Virus record (IMG/VR): IMGVR_UViG_3300018892_000011
Span: 1-27,565 of that record
Strand: one strand, 5' to 3'
DNA length: 27,565 nt
Source: a virus
The notes under the pieces were generated by a model. The model saw only the letters and a list, made by a program, of their open reading frames with translations. It had not been told where the DNA came from and searched no databases. Below, piece by piece: positions 13,586 through 20,489 of this stretch. The first letter of the stretch is position 1. Each line of letters begins with the position of its first letter. The position numbers were made by a program, and so were the translations under genes.

Positions 13586-14659
13586 TTAGGAGGTTTGTAG
13601 TTTAAGTATTGGTTTGTTTATTTTGTTTATAGTGAGGTAGGTGTTAAGCGCCCTTGCTGCTTCTAGTTCTGTTTGGAACCCAGACTTACGATATTTATTA
13701 ATTTCAAATGCCCATTTGTTTTCTCGTTTTTGGTAAAAGATATAAGGATATTTAGATGTTTGGGTGTCGGATAAACCTTTTAGCTGCCTGCTTATTATTC
13801 GGACTTCCTCAATAGATAGTGCTTTATTACTTTTATCAGGAAAATTAAGCTTAGGCTTATCTGGGTTATAGTATAATTCCAAGCTATCTCGATACATAGC
13901 AGCTACTTCTTCTGTATCAAAAGTACCTACCTTAGTCTTTTTGTTGTCGAAAGAACAACTAACTGCCCAAAGATTAGATTTTTTAATTAAAGTAACACCT
14001 CTGTATAGGGACGTTTGATTTACTAGTGCTGTTCTAGTTTTTTTGATCTCATCGATACTTAAAGGGACAACACTATCTGGAAAATTAAATATCTTGTGGT
14101 CTGGAAAGTAATAAGCCATAGCACTGTCCCAGGCTCGTGCTGCCTCTTCGGGGTTATCCCATTGACCTAGATGATGTCTTACTGTTTTAATACGAAGGGA
14201 TGCACGATAAGGTACATTTGAGTTCTTAGCATGAATGTGTACTCCGTGATAAGAAACTGCACGAGTTTTACTATTGCGACTTAACTGACGTTCTGGGTTA
14301 ACCTGTACTTCAGAGTCAGTTTGAGGGCGATTCAAGCAAGGTGTTTTTGCAGGAGCCTCTGTATTTAGTATTCTGTGGTTTTTATCCTGGTAATACTTAA
14401 TCCAAAAATCTTCTTGATTATGTCCTATTTCTATTTCACAAGTTTCCAGTAGTTTCTGAATAGGCTCTAATTCTTTACTAAGTAAGCCCTTAATCCAACA
14501 AGCCTTATGATTACGTTCTCGTCCTGTTCTAGCTAGAGATATATGGCTTAGTAACCTTTTGCGTGGATTTTTAGTTTGACCTACATATCTCACTTCAGAT
14601 GTGATTGGGTCGAGTAATGCATAAATATACAGAATCGGGCAATGTTCGTAAATAATCAT
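13586..14659 (-). CDS. GIY-YIG homing endonuclease with three AP2-like DNA-binding repeats
   Basis: Residues 11-29 hold the GIY-YIG signature: YIYALLD then RYVGQT. R35 and E82 (QEDFWIKYY) are candidates for the catalytic Arg and Glu. Three AP2-like units follow: YHGVHIHAKNSNVPYRASLR with AARAWDSAM and IFNFP (about 137-194); YRGVTLIKKSNLWAVS with VAAMYRDSL and LNFP (about 219-275); and a degenerate third, YIFYQKRENKWAFEI (about 305-343). GIY-YIG plus AP2 is a known arrangement of phage and cyanobacterial homing endonucleases. It has its own extended -10 promoter and terminator, so it behaves as an autonomous insertion between the capsid gene and the small internal-protein gene. A variant of the dispersed repeat lies at 13791-13806. 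Confidence 0.9.
   Translation of the reverse strand: MIIYEHCPILYIYALLDPITSEVRYVGQTKNPRKRLLSHISLARTGRERNHKACWIKGLLSKELEPIQKLLETCEIEIGHNQEDFWIKYYQDKNHRILNTEAPAKTPCLNRPQTDSEVQVNPERQLSRNSKTRAVSYHGVHIHAKNSNVPYRASLRIKTVRHHLGQWDNPEEAARAWDSAMAYYFPDHKIFNFPDSVVPLSIDEIKKTRTALVNQTSLYRGVTLIKKSNLWAVSCSFDNKKTKVGTFDTEEVAAMYRDSLELYYNPDKPKLNFPDKSNKALSIEEVRIISRQLKGLSDTQTSKYPYIFYQKRENKWAFEINKYRKSGFQTELEAARALNTYLTINKINKPILKLQTS
13791..13806 (-). repeat. dispersed repeat variant, reverse
   Basis: CTTATTATTCGGACTT differs from the consensus by one missing T; inside the GIY-YIG gene, coding for RIISR. Confidence 0.4.
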
Positions 14660-14692
14660 GTTCTTTCAGTACTTGTCTTGTTACCTACCTAT

Positions 14693-14701
14693 ATTATAAC
14701 A
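14693..14701 (-). promoter_or_regulatory. extended -10 promoter for the GIY-YIG gene
   Basis: The minus strand reads TGTTATAAT, a perfect TGn extended -10, 34 bases before the ATG. The same nine bases occur before the HU-like gene. No -35 is needed with an extended -10. Confidence 0.6.
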
Positions 14702-14702
14702 A

Positions 14703-14737
14703 AGAAAAACCTCTCTGGAATAATCTAGAGAGGTTCA
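14703..14737 (-). terminator. rho-independent terminator after the major capsid gene
   Basis: AACCTCTCT (14708-14716) and AGAGAGGTT (14727-14735) form a 9 bp stem with a 10-base loop. On the minus strand it is followed by TTTCTTTG. It lies 28 bp past the capsid stop. Confidence 0.85.
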
Positions 14738-14763
14738 TTTGGTAACAAGAAACTGAAAAAGAA

Positions 14764-15921
14764 TTATGCTTTGACTTGTCTAGAAAACAGCTTCTTTGGA
14801 TCTCCCACAAAAGGTACGCCAGTCATAATTGCAGTAGTACAATCAATCGGAGGCTCTTTGTTTACTTCCCTTGTAGACACATAAACACCGGATTTAGGAT
14901 TCAGGTCCAATGCTCCGTTTGCCGATTCCAAAGTTGGTCCCACTGCCCTAACTCCAGCATTTTCTACCAAGAAACAGTAGCGATTATCATTCAAAAACCG
15001 CCCCTTAGTAATCTGCTTATTAACATTCTCAATCTGATATAGTTCATCAAAGGTTTTAATCTCTGGTAACTCTCTAGCGCTAAGAATGTTCTTCAACATA
15101 TCTGGAGACACCGTACCCACCTGAGTACTAGCCATCATCTGCCTTGCAGCTTCCTTGGTAGTCTTTTGATTCAGTAAATCATTACGCGCTCTACGGCTCA
15201 TTACAATGAGGTCAGGGGGATTACCATTAGTATCTATAAAGGTATCTACATCCAAGAACAATCGCTGTAGTCCGTTAGCATACTCATAATCACTCCAAAC
15301 ATTATCTTGGGGATTAGCATTAGCTCCTGTTTGTACTAATGTTTCAGGAAAATGATTGTAATCAGCTTGTGGGTCTACAAAGTTAATTACAGTAGTAGTC
15401 TCTGTTCGAGTATCTGTAAAATTAACAGTACCAGTCTGTAATAACTGCCATGTCATTACATTTAAGGTATCCATACACGATTTAACTAGTTGCTCAATAC
15501 TTCCCCAAAGGTAATTAGCTAAATCGTTGTTAGTACCTTTAACAACACTACCGTCAGACATCTTTTGGTCTTGTACTGTAACAGCTGCTCCCTTAGCAAA
15601 CATCATACTGTCACGCATATCCCACTGAGTAGGCTCGTCGTAAACCCTACTCAATGCAATCTTGACCATCTGAATAGTCAGTTTCTGAATTGCATTATGT
15701 CGTGTGAGGGGAATATTAGACCCATAAGCAACGACACTTGCAATAGTGTTAATCTGCTCTACAACATAAGCCAAGAAGTTTCTAGAATCGTATTGCTTGA
15801 TAGGCATATACGGGTCAAGAATACCTGACCGTTGTTTAAGAGTCGTGAGTGTTGACTCAATAATCCAGTCAGCTTCTTTAGCTTGTTGTTTATCATTTAG
15901 CCAATTGGCAATGTATCCCAT
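14764..15921 (-). CDS. major capsid protein, lambda gpE-like family
   Basis: 385 residues, a normal length for the gpE-type capsid family. Family-like elements: GTVNFTD and INFVDPQADYNHFPETL (about 164-196), then W(S)DYEYANGLQRLFLDVDTFI, PDLIVMSRRARNDLL (about 238-252), YCFLVENAGVRAVGP near 320 and a VSTREVNKEPPIDCTTAI C-terminal strand where gpE-like proteins typically end. It follows protease, scaffold and decoration-like genes, which is the lambda order, and is followed by a strong terminator. The last ten residues KKLFSRQVKA resemble the FS-R junction of the leader family, so the tail could be trimmed by the same protease; this is speculative. Forms the capsid shell. Confidence 0.85.
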   Translation of the reverse strand: MGYIANWLNDKQQAKEADWIIESTLTTLKQRSGILDPYMPIKQYDSRNFLAYVVEQINTIASVVAYGSNIPLTRHNAIQKLTIQMVKIALSRVYDEPTQWDMRDSMMFAKGAAVTVQDQKMSDGSVVKGTNNDLANYLWGSIEQLVKSCMDTLNVMTWQLLQTGTVNFTDTRTETTTVINFVDPQADYNHFPETLVQTGANANPQDNVWSDYEYANGLQRLFLDVDTFIDTNGNPPDLIVMSRRARNDLLNQKTTKEAARQMMASTQVGTVSPDMLKNILSARELPEIKTFDELYQIENVNKQITKGRFLNDNRYCFLVENAGVRAVGPTLESANGALDLNPKSGVYVSTREVNKEPPIDCTTAIMTGVPFVGDPKKLFSRQVKA

Positions 15922-15955
15922 ATTCTTTATTTAGTGTCCTAAATTATTACTTTGA

Positions 15956-16792
15956 TTAAAAACGTGAACGGAACAACATCTTGGGGAATCTATCCTTAAT
16001 CTCATCATCAAGATAAGGTAATGCACTTTGATACACACCAATTGCTCCAGTCAAGCCATTAATGTGTTTAGACAGCGTGGTAGAGAAATCGTGAGAATGT
16101 ACATTCAAACCAAGGATATCCTCTACAGGGCTTCCTACATGGCTACCAACAGGTAATACATACCCAGCATTACCAGTCAAAGTAACCTCTTTGGTAGTTG
16201 GATTAATTGACTGAATAGTGCCCAACTCAGATGCAGGTGTAGTCAATTTGCTGTCACTAGCAGATGCAGTTGCCGTACCAGTAACAGTTAGTGGATATTC
16301 ACTCTTGTTTTTAGAGAACAAATACAACTTATTGTTAGTGGTATCTGGAACTGCCCGGACTTGGCTATTAAGTAATGCTTGTGCTGCTAGATTAATCAAA
16401 TCAGAAATAGACGTTGTGGTAGCAGTAACTGTAGTGGCACGACCATTAACTGTGATAATTAATGTTTGTCCTACACTAACGCCTGTAACACTCACACTTG
16501 CGTAAGGTTCAATCACATACAACTTATCGCCCGGAACAAAAGGAGCAATAATGTTGAGTCTGAGTGTGTTTGAATTAGTGTCTGTAGCTTGAGTTGTGGT
16601 CGCACGAGGTAAAAAACATAGTTCAGCGCTACCCTTACGACGAGCAATCCACATACCCGCAGGTACATTTTTACGTCCGTCTAGGTCTGGAGAAATAAAA
16701 GTAGCATTTACAGTTGCACTCACTGGGGCTTCTTGCATATCTGCAAAAGCAATGATTTGTGGGTCACTGTTGTATCTAACACGGTTTAACAT
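15956..16792 (-). CDS. candidate head decoration protein
   Basis: 278 residues, Thr/Val/Ser-rich and beta-like. LDGRKNVPAGMWIARRKG (about 37-54) resembles the GRKxVPAGTxVA block of phage head decoration/stabilisation proteins. A central TVNGRATTVTATTTSISDLI region (about 114-133) and a C-terminal helix-rich part (NVHSHDFSTTLSKHINGLTG) follow. Its place immediately upstream of the major capsid gene, 34 bp apart, is where lambda gpD sits. It is more than twice the size of gpD, so extra domains are present. Capsid exterior location is inferred. Confidence 0.6.
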   Translation of the reverse strand: MLNRVRYNSDPQIIAFADMQEAPVSATVNATFISPDLDGRKNVPAGMWIARRKGSAELCFLPRATTTQATDTNSNTLRLNIIAPFVPGDKLYVIEPYASVSVTGVSVGQTLIITVNGRATTVTATTTSISDLINLAAQALLNSQVRAVPDTTNNKLYLFSKNKSEYPLTVTGTATASASDSKLTTPASELGTIQSINPTTKEVTLTGNAGYVLPVGSHVGSPVEDILGLNVHSHDFSTTLSKHINGLTGAIGVYQSALPYLDDEIKDRFPKMLFRSRF

Positions 16793-16807
16793 TTGTGGGA
16801 GTCCTTT

Positions 16808-17767
16808 TTAAATTAAGTTGTGACTACGGGCTTTACGTAACTCAAAATTACGTTTTGCTTGTGCTTCAATTTCAGCGTCTTCGTCGGTGACTTCTGTGGC
16901 AGTACCAGTCGAATAAGACTGAAACATTGCTAATTTGTTGAGTCCACTTTTCTCGAACAATTCAATGGTTTTTTGCATTGCATAAAGTTCTTCTGCAACA
17001 CCTACACCATTAAGATCTGCTGTACGAGAAAATGCAGCAACACGATCGCTCTCAAGCTGAAAATCGCCAAACAATACTTTGACTGCACTCGGAGGCATTA
17101 CTTGTTTGGCTTTTAGTTCTAGTTCATTTAAAGCATCACGAATTTGTTGGTTTTGCTCAAATTCAGCAATACGGTTATTTAGTTCCGTAACTTGAGAATA
17201 TTCGGCGTCTTCCTCGTCTTCATCTTCATCACTGTCTTCGTAATCTTCTAGAGTTTCACCACGAGCTTCCATAGCTGCCAAACGAAGATCTGTAGTATAT
17301 TCTTCGTCAAGCTCAAAGCAACGAGCTAGGTAAATGGCTAAATTATCGTCCGGTTCGCTGTCCCCAGTAATTAGTCCTGCAATGTCTTCAGGGTCATTTT
17401 CTGTGAGTTCGGCTATGTCATACACCAATGACTCTATATCGTCGTAACCTGCTTGTTCGCCTAATTCAATTAATGCAGCCCCAAAACGATTACCAATACT
17501 AAAATTAGCCACACCTTCATCACCTTGCGAATATTCTGAGTCGCCGTATATTGCTTGTAGTTCTTCTTCATCAATATTTTCGGACTCTAACAAACGGTTA
17601 TTAAGGTCAATAATTGCTTGTGCTTTATGAGCTTTAGCTGTTGCTTCATCCATAACTCCAGCTTCAACAGCATTGTCAAGATTCTCAATTAACTCTTCGT
17701 AAAGTCCCATGTGATACTGAATATCAGTAATCTCTTCAGTATTTTCTAGTTGTCGTAAACCTGCCAT
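16808..17767 (-). CDS. acidic scaffold candidate with an embedded HTH-like domain
   Basis: A 319-residue very acidic protein in the scaffold position between protease and decoration/capsid genes. Residues 1-70 and about 180-220 are helical and coiled-coil-like, with an Asp/Glu run near 177-189. Residues about 95-153 resemble a Cro/CI-type helix-turn-helix: an ALIELGEQAGYDDIESLVYD helix pair, IAELTENDPEDIAGLITG, then LAIYLARCFEL. An HTH in a scaffold protein is unusual. Putative protease junctions occur at VANFS (86-90) and VAAFS (243-247), as expected if the scaffold is degraded during maturation. A dispersed repeat copy is read as LESENI. Scaffold role inferred from position, acidity and helicity. 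Confidence 0.6.
   Translation of the reverse strand: MAGLRQLENTEEITDIQYHMGLYEELIENLDNAVEAGVMDEATAKAHKAQAIIDLNNRLLESENIDEEELQAIYGDSEYSQGDEGVANFSIGNRFGAALIELGEQAGYDDIESLVYDIAELTENDPEDIAGLITGDSEPDDNLAIYLARCFELDEEYTTDLRLAAMEARGETLEDYEDSDEDEDEEDAEYSQVTELNNRIAEFEQNQQIRDALNELELKAKQVMPPSAVKVLFGDFQLESDRVAAFSRTADLNGVGVAEELYAMQKTIELFEKSGLNKLAMFQSYSTGTATEVTDEDAEIEAQAKRNFELRKARSHNLI
17574..17586 (-). repeat. dispersed repeat copy, reverse (AAAA variant)
   Basis: ATATTTTCGGACT inside the scaffold gene; the minus strand reads it as E-S-E-N-I, a different frame from the FISD copies. Confidence 0.6.
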
Positions 17768-17780
17768 AATCTTTGATTCC

Positions 17781-18068
17781 TTATATTGCTTTTATCTTTT
17801 TAGGTTTGGGTATTTTGGGTGTCTTAGGTTTAGTGGATTTAAGCTTTTTAGCTATACTCATACCAGCTCCTATTGCTGCTCCTGCTGCTGCAGCATTACG
17901 TTGAAAACCACTATTACTATGTTTAGCTAGTAGCCCTACTAATGCACCCGTACCACCTCCAGAAATAGCCCCACTAGTTGCAGCACTTCCTAACCCAACT
18001 AGTTTCTTTTTGCGGGGTTTGGTAATACCTAAAGTTGATGTGGCAAAAGTAGCTTCACTTAGTAACAT
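17781..18068 (-). CDS. small basic Gly/Ala-rich protein (putative internal head protein)
   Basis: 95 residues. The N-terminus MLLSEATFATSTLGITKPRK has a shortened leader with a Phe-Ala junction at 8-9 and a KPRKKK patch, a variant of the family arrangement. Gly/Ala-rich hydrophobic segments follow (about 26-47 and 59-72) and the C-terminus is a run of Lys-Pro (KPKTPKIPKPKKIKAI). Between the scaffold gene (13 bp) and a second family-like protein (3 bp). DNA binding through the basic tail and membrane insertion are plausible but unproved. Confidence 0.6.
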   Translation of the reverse strand: MLLSEATFATSTLGITKPRKKKLVGLGSAATSGAISGGGTGALVGLLAKHSNSGFQRNAAAAGAAIGAGMSIAKKLKSTKPKTPKIPKPKKIKAI

Positions 18069-18071
18069 TAG

Positions 18072-18662
18072 TTATTTCCTTTTTTTACGGCTACGTAATG
18101 CGGCAGCACCAGCTCCACCTACAGCAGCAGCAGCTAATAAACCAGCTCCAAGTTTGCCACCTTTAGTACTTAATCCACCTTTGGCAGCATTACCTAAACG
18201 GTTTAGTGGTTCACGTAGCTTACCTGCATTAGTTCCACCTGCTCCTGTTGGAGTTTGTAAACCGGACTTAGCCGCACCTCCGGCTCTTTTTAATGAGTCA
18301 AGTAAACGTCCACCAGCTTTACCCACTTGTCTGGGCATATTTTTTAAAGCTGACACATCTTGATTTAATCTGTTTTTACCAACAAATGCTCCTACATCAC
18401 GAGCAGATTTGGCAGCTTCTTTACGACCTACACCACCTTTTCTTAATCCACCATAAACTTTAGCAGCAGCACCTCCACCATATCTAGCTCCAGCAGCACC
18501 TAAAGCACCCGCTCCGGCTAAACCAGCAGCAATGCCCCCTTTACTCATTCTTTTCTTTTTATCTTTGCTACCTTTTTTACGAGCAAAGTTAGCCAGATGA
18601 GAATAACCATTAAGGTTTTCTAAATCCGACATACTAAATGCTGCAACAACTGACTTTGACAT
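18072..18662 (-). CDS. basic Gly/Ala-rich protein with leader and FARKKGSKDK patch (putative internal head protein)
   Basis: 196 residues. The leader is longer here: VVAAFSMSDLENLNGYSHLA followed by NFARKKGSKDKKKR (residues 25-38). The VVAAFSM segment matches VLAAFTL in the protease's C-terminal region and VAAFSRT in the scaffold, so it is a second possible processing site. The body is rich in Gly, Ala, Arg and Lys, with hydrophobic stretches (about 42-58 and 172-189) and a basic end RSRKKRK. It lies 24 bp downstream of the protease, whose C-terminus has the same composition. Confidence 0.65.
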   Translation of the reverse strand: MSKSVVAAFSMSDLENLNGYSHLANFARKKGSKDKKKRMSKGGIAAGLAGAGALGAAGARYGGGAAAKVYGGLRKGGVGRKEAAKSARDVGAFVGKNRLNQDVSALKNMPRQVGKAGGRLLDSLKRAGGAAKSGLQTPTGAGGTNAGKLREPLNRLGNAAKGGLSTKGGKLGAGLLAAAAVGGAGAAALRSRKKRK

Positions 18663-18686
18663 ACTGTTTATCCTTTATTTTGTAAA

Positions 18687-19937
18687 TTAAAATTTGGGTT
18701 TTTTGGGTTTACGTAGTTTATTTACTCCCATGGCTGTTCCTCCTACTGCGGCTACACCTAAACCACCAGCAGCAATTTTCCCACCTGTGGTACCATAAGC
18801 CGCTTTAGCCGCACCACCAATACCAGCTAGATTAGATTTCAGTCTACCTTTTCCTGACAGAGAGGCTTTGGCTTTGGAAATACCAAAACCTAATTTAGAC
18901 ATATTTTTAGTTTTGCTGGCTTCAGTAGCTACTTTTTTAGCAACACCTCCTAAAGCTGTCCGTGCTGTTTTAAATGCACTACCAATACCAAACTCAGCTA
19001 ACTTCTCCATTTCATCTAGAGTAAAAGCTGCTAATACTTGGGAGCTTTCGTATTGTGCTGTACTACCACGTTGAGAAAGTGTTCTAGGCATACCCGCACT
19101 TTGTTGAGCTTTTATATCTTCTTGAACTGGAGTGGTAGGTTGTTGCTCCGATTCTTCGTCTTCAGGTTGTACACCTAATACTTCTAACAGTCGAGTTTCA
19201 AAATCATCTAATGCTTTTTCCATTAATTGACTTTGATCTTGACCATTTAGTGCTTCGTCAGTTGCAGTAAGAATACTTGCCAAAACCAACCACAAATCCT
19301 CAGTAAGTTCGTCGTATTGCTGTTTTACTTGATCTACTTGATCGTCACTATTTTCTAGTTCGTCAAACGATAAAGCAAATGTAGCTAACCCAGTATCATG
19401 ACCTTTAAATAGTCTTAGACCAACAATTGCCGGAGTACTAGTAGCACTAATTTCTCTAATACAGTCCGAAACAATATCTATACCAGGACTAATAGTTGAT
19501 AGTAGCTTATCTCTGTACTGTTCTATGGCTTGCCGGGATTTAATTGTTATTTGATTAGCAAAAGCACCAAATTTTCCTACTAAATGATTGTATCTAGAAT
19601 CTCCAATATCTTCTGGTGTAATTACACGAGTTTCGATAGAGCCATCTAAATCACCATAAGTTTTGTCTTGAGCTTTAATATGATCAGCTAAAAAAGGTAC
19701 TCGTGTACCCATTTGTAGTAAGCGATTTGTATTGTCTGCTATTTTTTGAATTCGATCTGCTGAGAAAATATGCTTACGTTGTTTACTGTCAATATGTTCG
19801 CCTTCGACTAATATCAACGCACTAGTCTGAATATGTCCATCTGCTTCCTTAAATTCGGCAGATAATGGTTGTGCCTCAAAATGTGTGACTGGCACTGTAT
19901 TATTAATATTTCTTTTTTTACTTGTGCGTGTAGTCAT
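18687..19937 (-). CDS. head maturation protease (Mu-I/S78-like) with Gly/Ala-rich C-terminal extension
   Basis: Residues about 20-180 follow the Mu-I/S78-like prohead protease plan: HIQTSALILVEGEH, VPFLADHIKA (His86 candidate), GDLDG, LLSTISPGIDI (Ser147 or Ser150 candidate) and REISATSTPAIVG, where such proteins usually read SLT-x-PA. Then an acidic helical linker (about 190-290) and a C-terminal region 300-416 that begins VLAAFTLDEMEKLAEFG and turns basic and Gly/Ala-rich, ending NKLRKPKKPKF. That region looks like an internal-head-protein domain attached to the protease. Processing sites LATFALS (184-190) and VLAAFT (301-306) could separate the three parts. Gene order (protease, scaffold, decoration, capsid) supports the call. 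A dispersed repeat variant lies at 19463. Confidence 0.75.
   Translation of the reverse strand: MTTRTSKKRNINNTVPVTHFEAQPLSAEFKEADGHIQTSALILVEGEHIDSKQRKHIFSADRIQKIADNTNRLLQMGTRVPFLADHIKAQDKTYGDLDGSIETRVITPEDIGDSRYNHLVGKFGAFANQITIKSRQAIEQYRDKLLSTISPGIDIVSDCIREISATSTPAIVGLRLFKGHDTGLATFALSFDELENSDDQVDQVKQQYDELTEDLWLVLASILTATDEALNGQDQSQLMEKALDDFETRLLEVLGVQPEDEESEQQPTTPVQEDIKAQQSAGMPRTLSQRGSTAQYESSQVLAAFTLDEMEKLAEFGIGSAFKTARTALGGVAKKVATEASKTKNMSKLGFGISKAKASLSGKGRLKSNLAGIGGAAKAAYGTTGGKIAAGGLGVAAVGGTAMGVNKLRKPKKPKF
19463..19476 (+). repeat. dispersed repeat variant, forward
   Basis: AGTCCGAAACAATA, one substitution from consensus, inside the protease gene where the minus strand encodes IVSDC. Confidence 0.5.
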
Positions 19938-20010
19938 AATTTAATTCACTATATATCCTAAATACTAAACACAGATATATTAAAATAAGGATACTTAATT
20001 ACTTGCTGCA

Positions 20011-20256
20011 ATGTATAAAAAACAAATAAGCTTAAACAAAAGAGTGGGAATTAAGCTTAAAAAAGCCAGAGAGAAATGTGGTTATTCTCAGGGAGAATTT
20101 AGCAGAATATCTGGGTATAACCAAGGTGGTTTAAGTTTACTAGAAACAGGTAAACGTAATTTGACTATAGATAATCTTATTTATTTCAGTAAGTTGTTAA
20201 ATGTAAGTCCTATGTATTTTTTAAGTAACTTTGATGATGAAGGTAAAGATAGATAA
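20011..20256 (+). CDS. Cro/CI-type (XRE) HTH transcription regulator
   Basis: 81 residues, almost all an XRE domain: RVGIKLKKAREKCGYSQGEF (helices 1-2), SRISGYNQGGLSLLETGKRN (recognition helix and turn) and DNLIYFSKLLNVSPMYFL (helix 5). This is a typical phage or plasmid repressor/antirepressor of minimal size with no effector domain. It lies on the plus strand, divergent from the protease gene, with a 73 bp gap that could hold overlapping promoters and operators, though I see no clear palindrome. The stop overlaps the start of the macro-domain remnant (TAATG), so they form one unit. Confidence 0.85.
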   Translation: MYKKQISLNKRVGIKLKKAREKCGYSQGEFSRISGYNQGGLSLLETGKRNLTIDNLIYFSKLLNVSPMYFLSNFDDEGKDR

Positions 20257-20484
20257 TGCTTAATGTTATAAATGGAGATTTATTAGACATAACAAAAGGC
20301 TTAATTGCACATCAAGTTAATTTAAAAGGTGTAATGGGAGATGGTTTAGCAAAACAAATTAAAGATAAATACCCTAATGTTTATAGCCAATATGTTTTAG
20401 GAGTCCGAAAATAATAGTCTTAAGTTGGGTGTCACCCAAATAGTGCAAATAACAAATACAACAATAGCTAAATACATACACTAA
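20256..20484 (+). pseudogene. macro-domain protein remnant, frameshifted at a dispersed repeat
   Basis: The ATG at 20256 opens LNVINGDLLDITKGLIAHQV then GVMGDGLAKQIKDKYPNVYSQY, a clear ADP-ribose-binding macro-domain N-terminus. The frame stops at 20412-20414 within the repeat. One base over, the domain continues: ESENNSLKLGVTQIVQITNT to the stop at 20482-20484, matching the next macro-domain strand. So there is one extra base near 20400. The remaining half of the domain (about 75 residues) is missing, because the convergent gene ends 5 bp further. It is a decayed gene; the macro domain could once have reversed or read ADP-ribosylation. Confidence 0.75.
20402..20417 (+). repeat. dispersed repeat copy, forward, at the macro-domain frameshift
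   Basis: AGTCCGAAAATAATAG (AAAA variant). The macro-domain reading frame breaks immediately beside it. Confidence 0.7.
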
Positions 20485-20489
20485 TTTTA

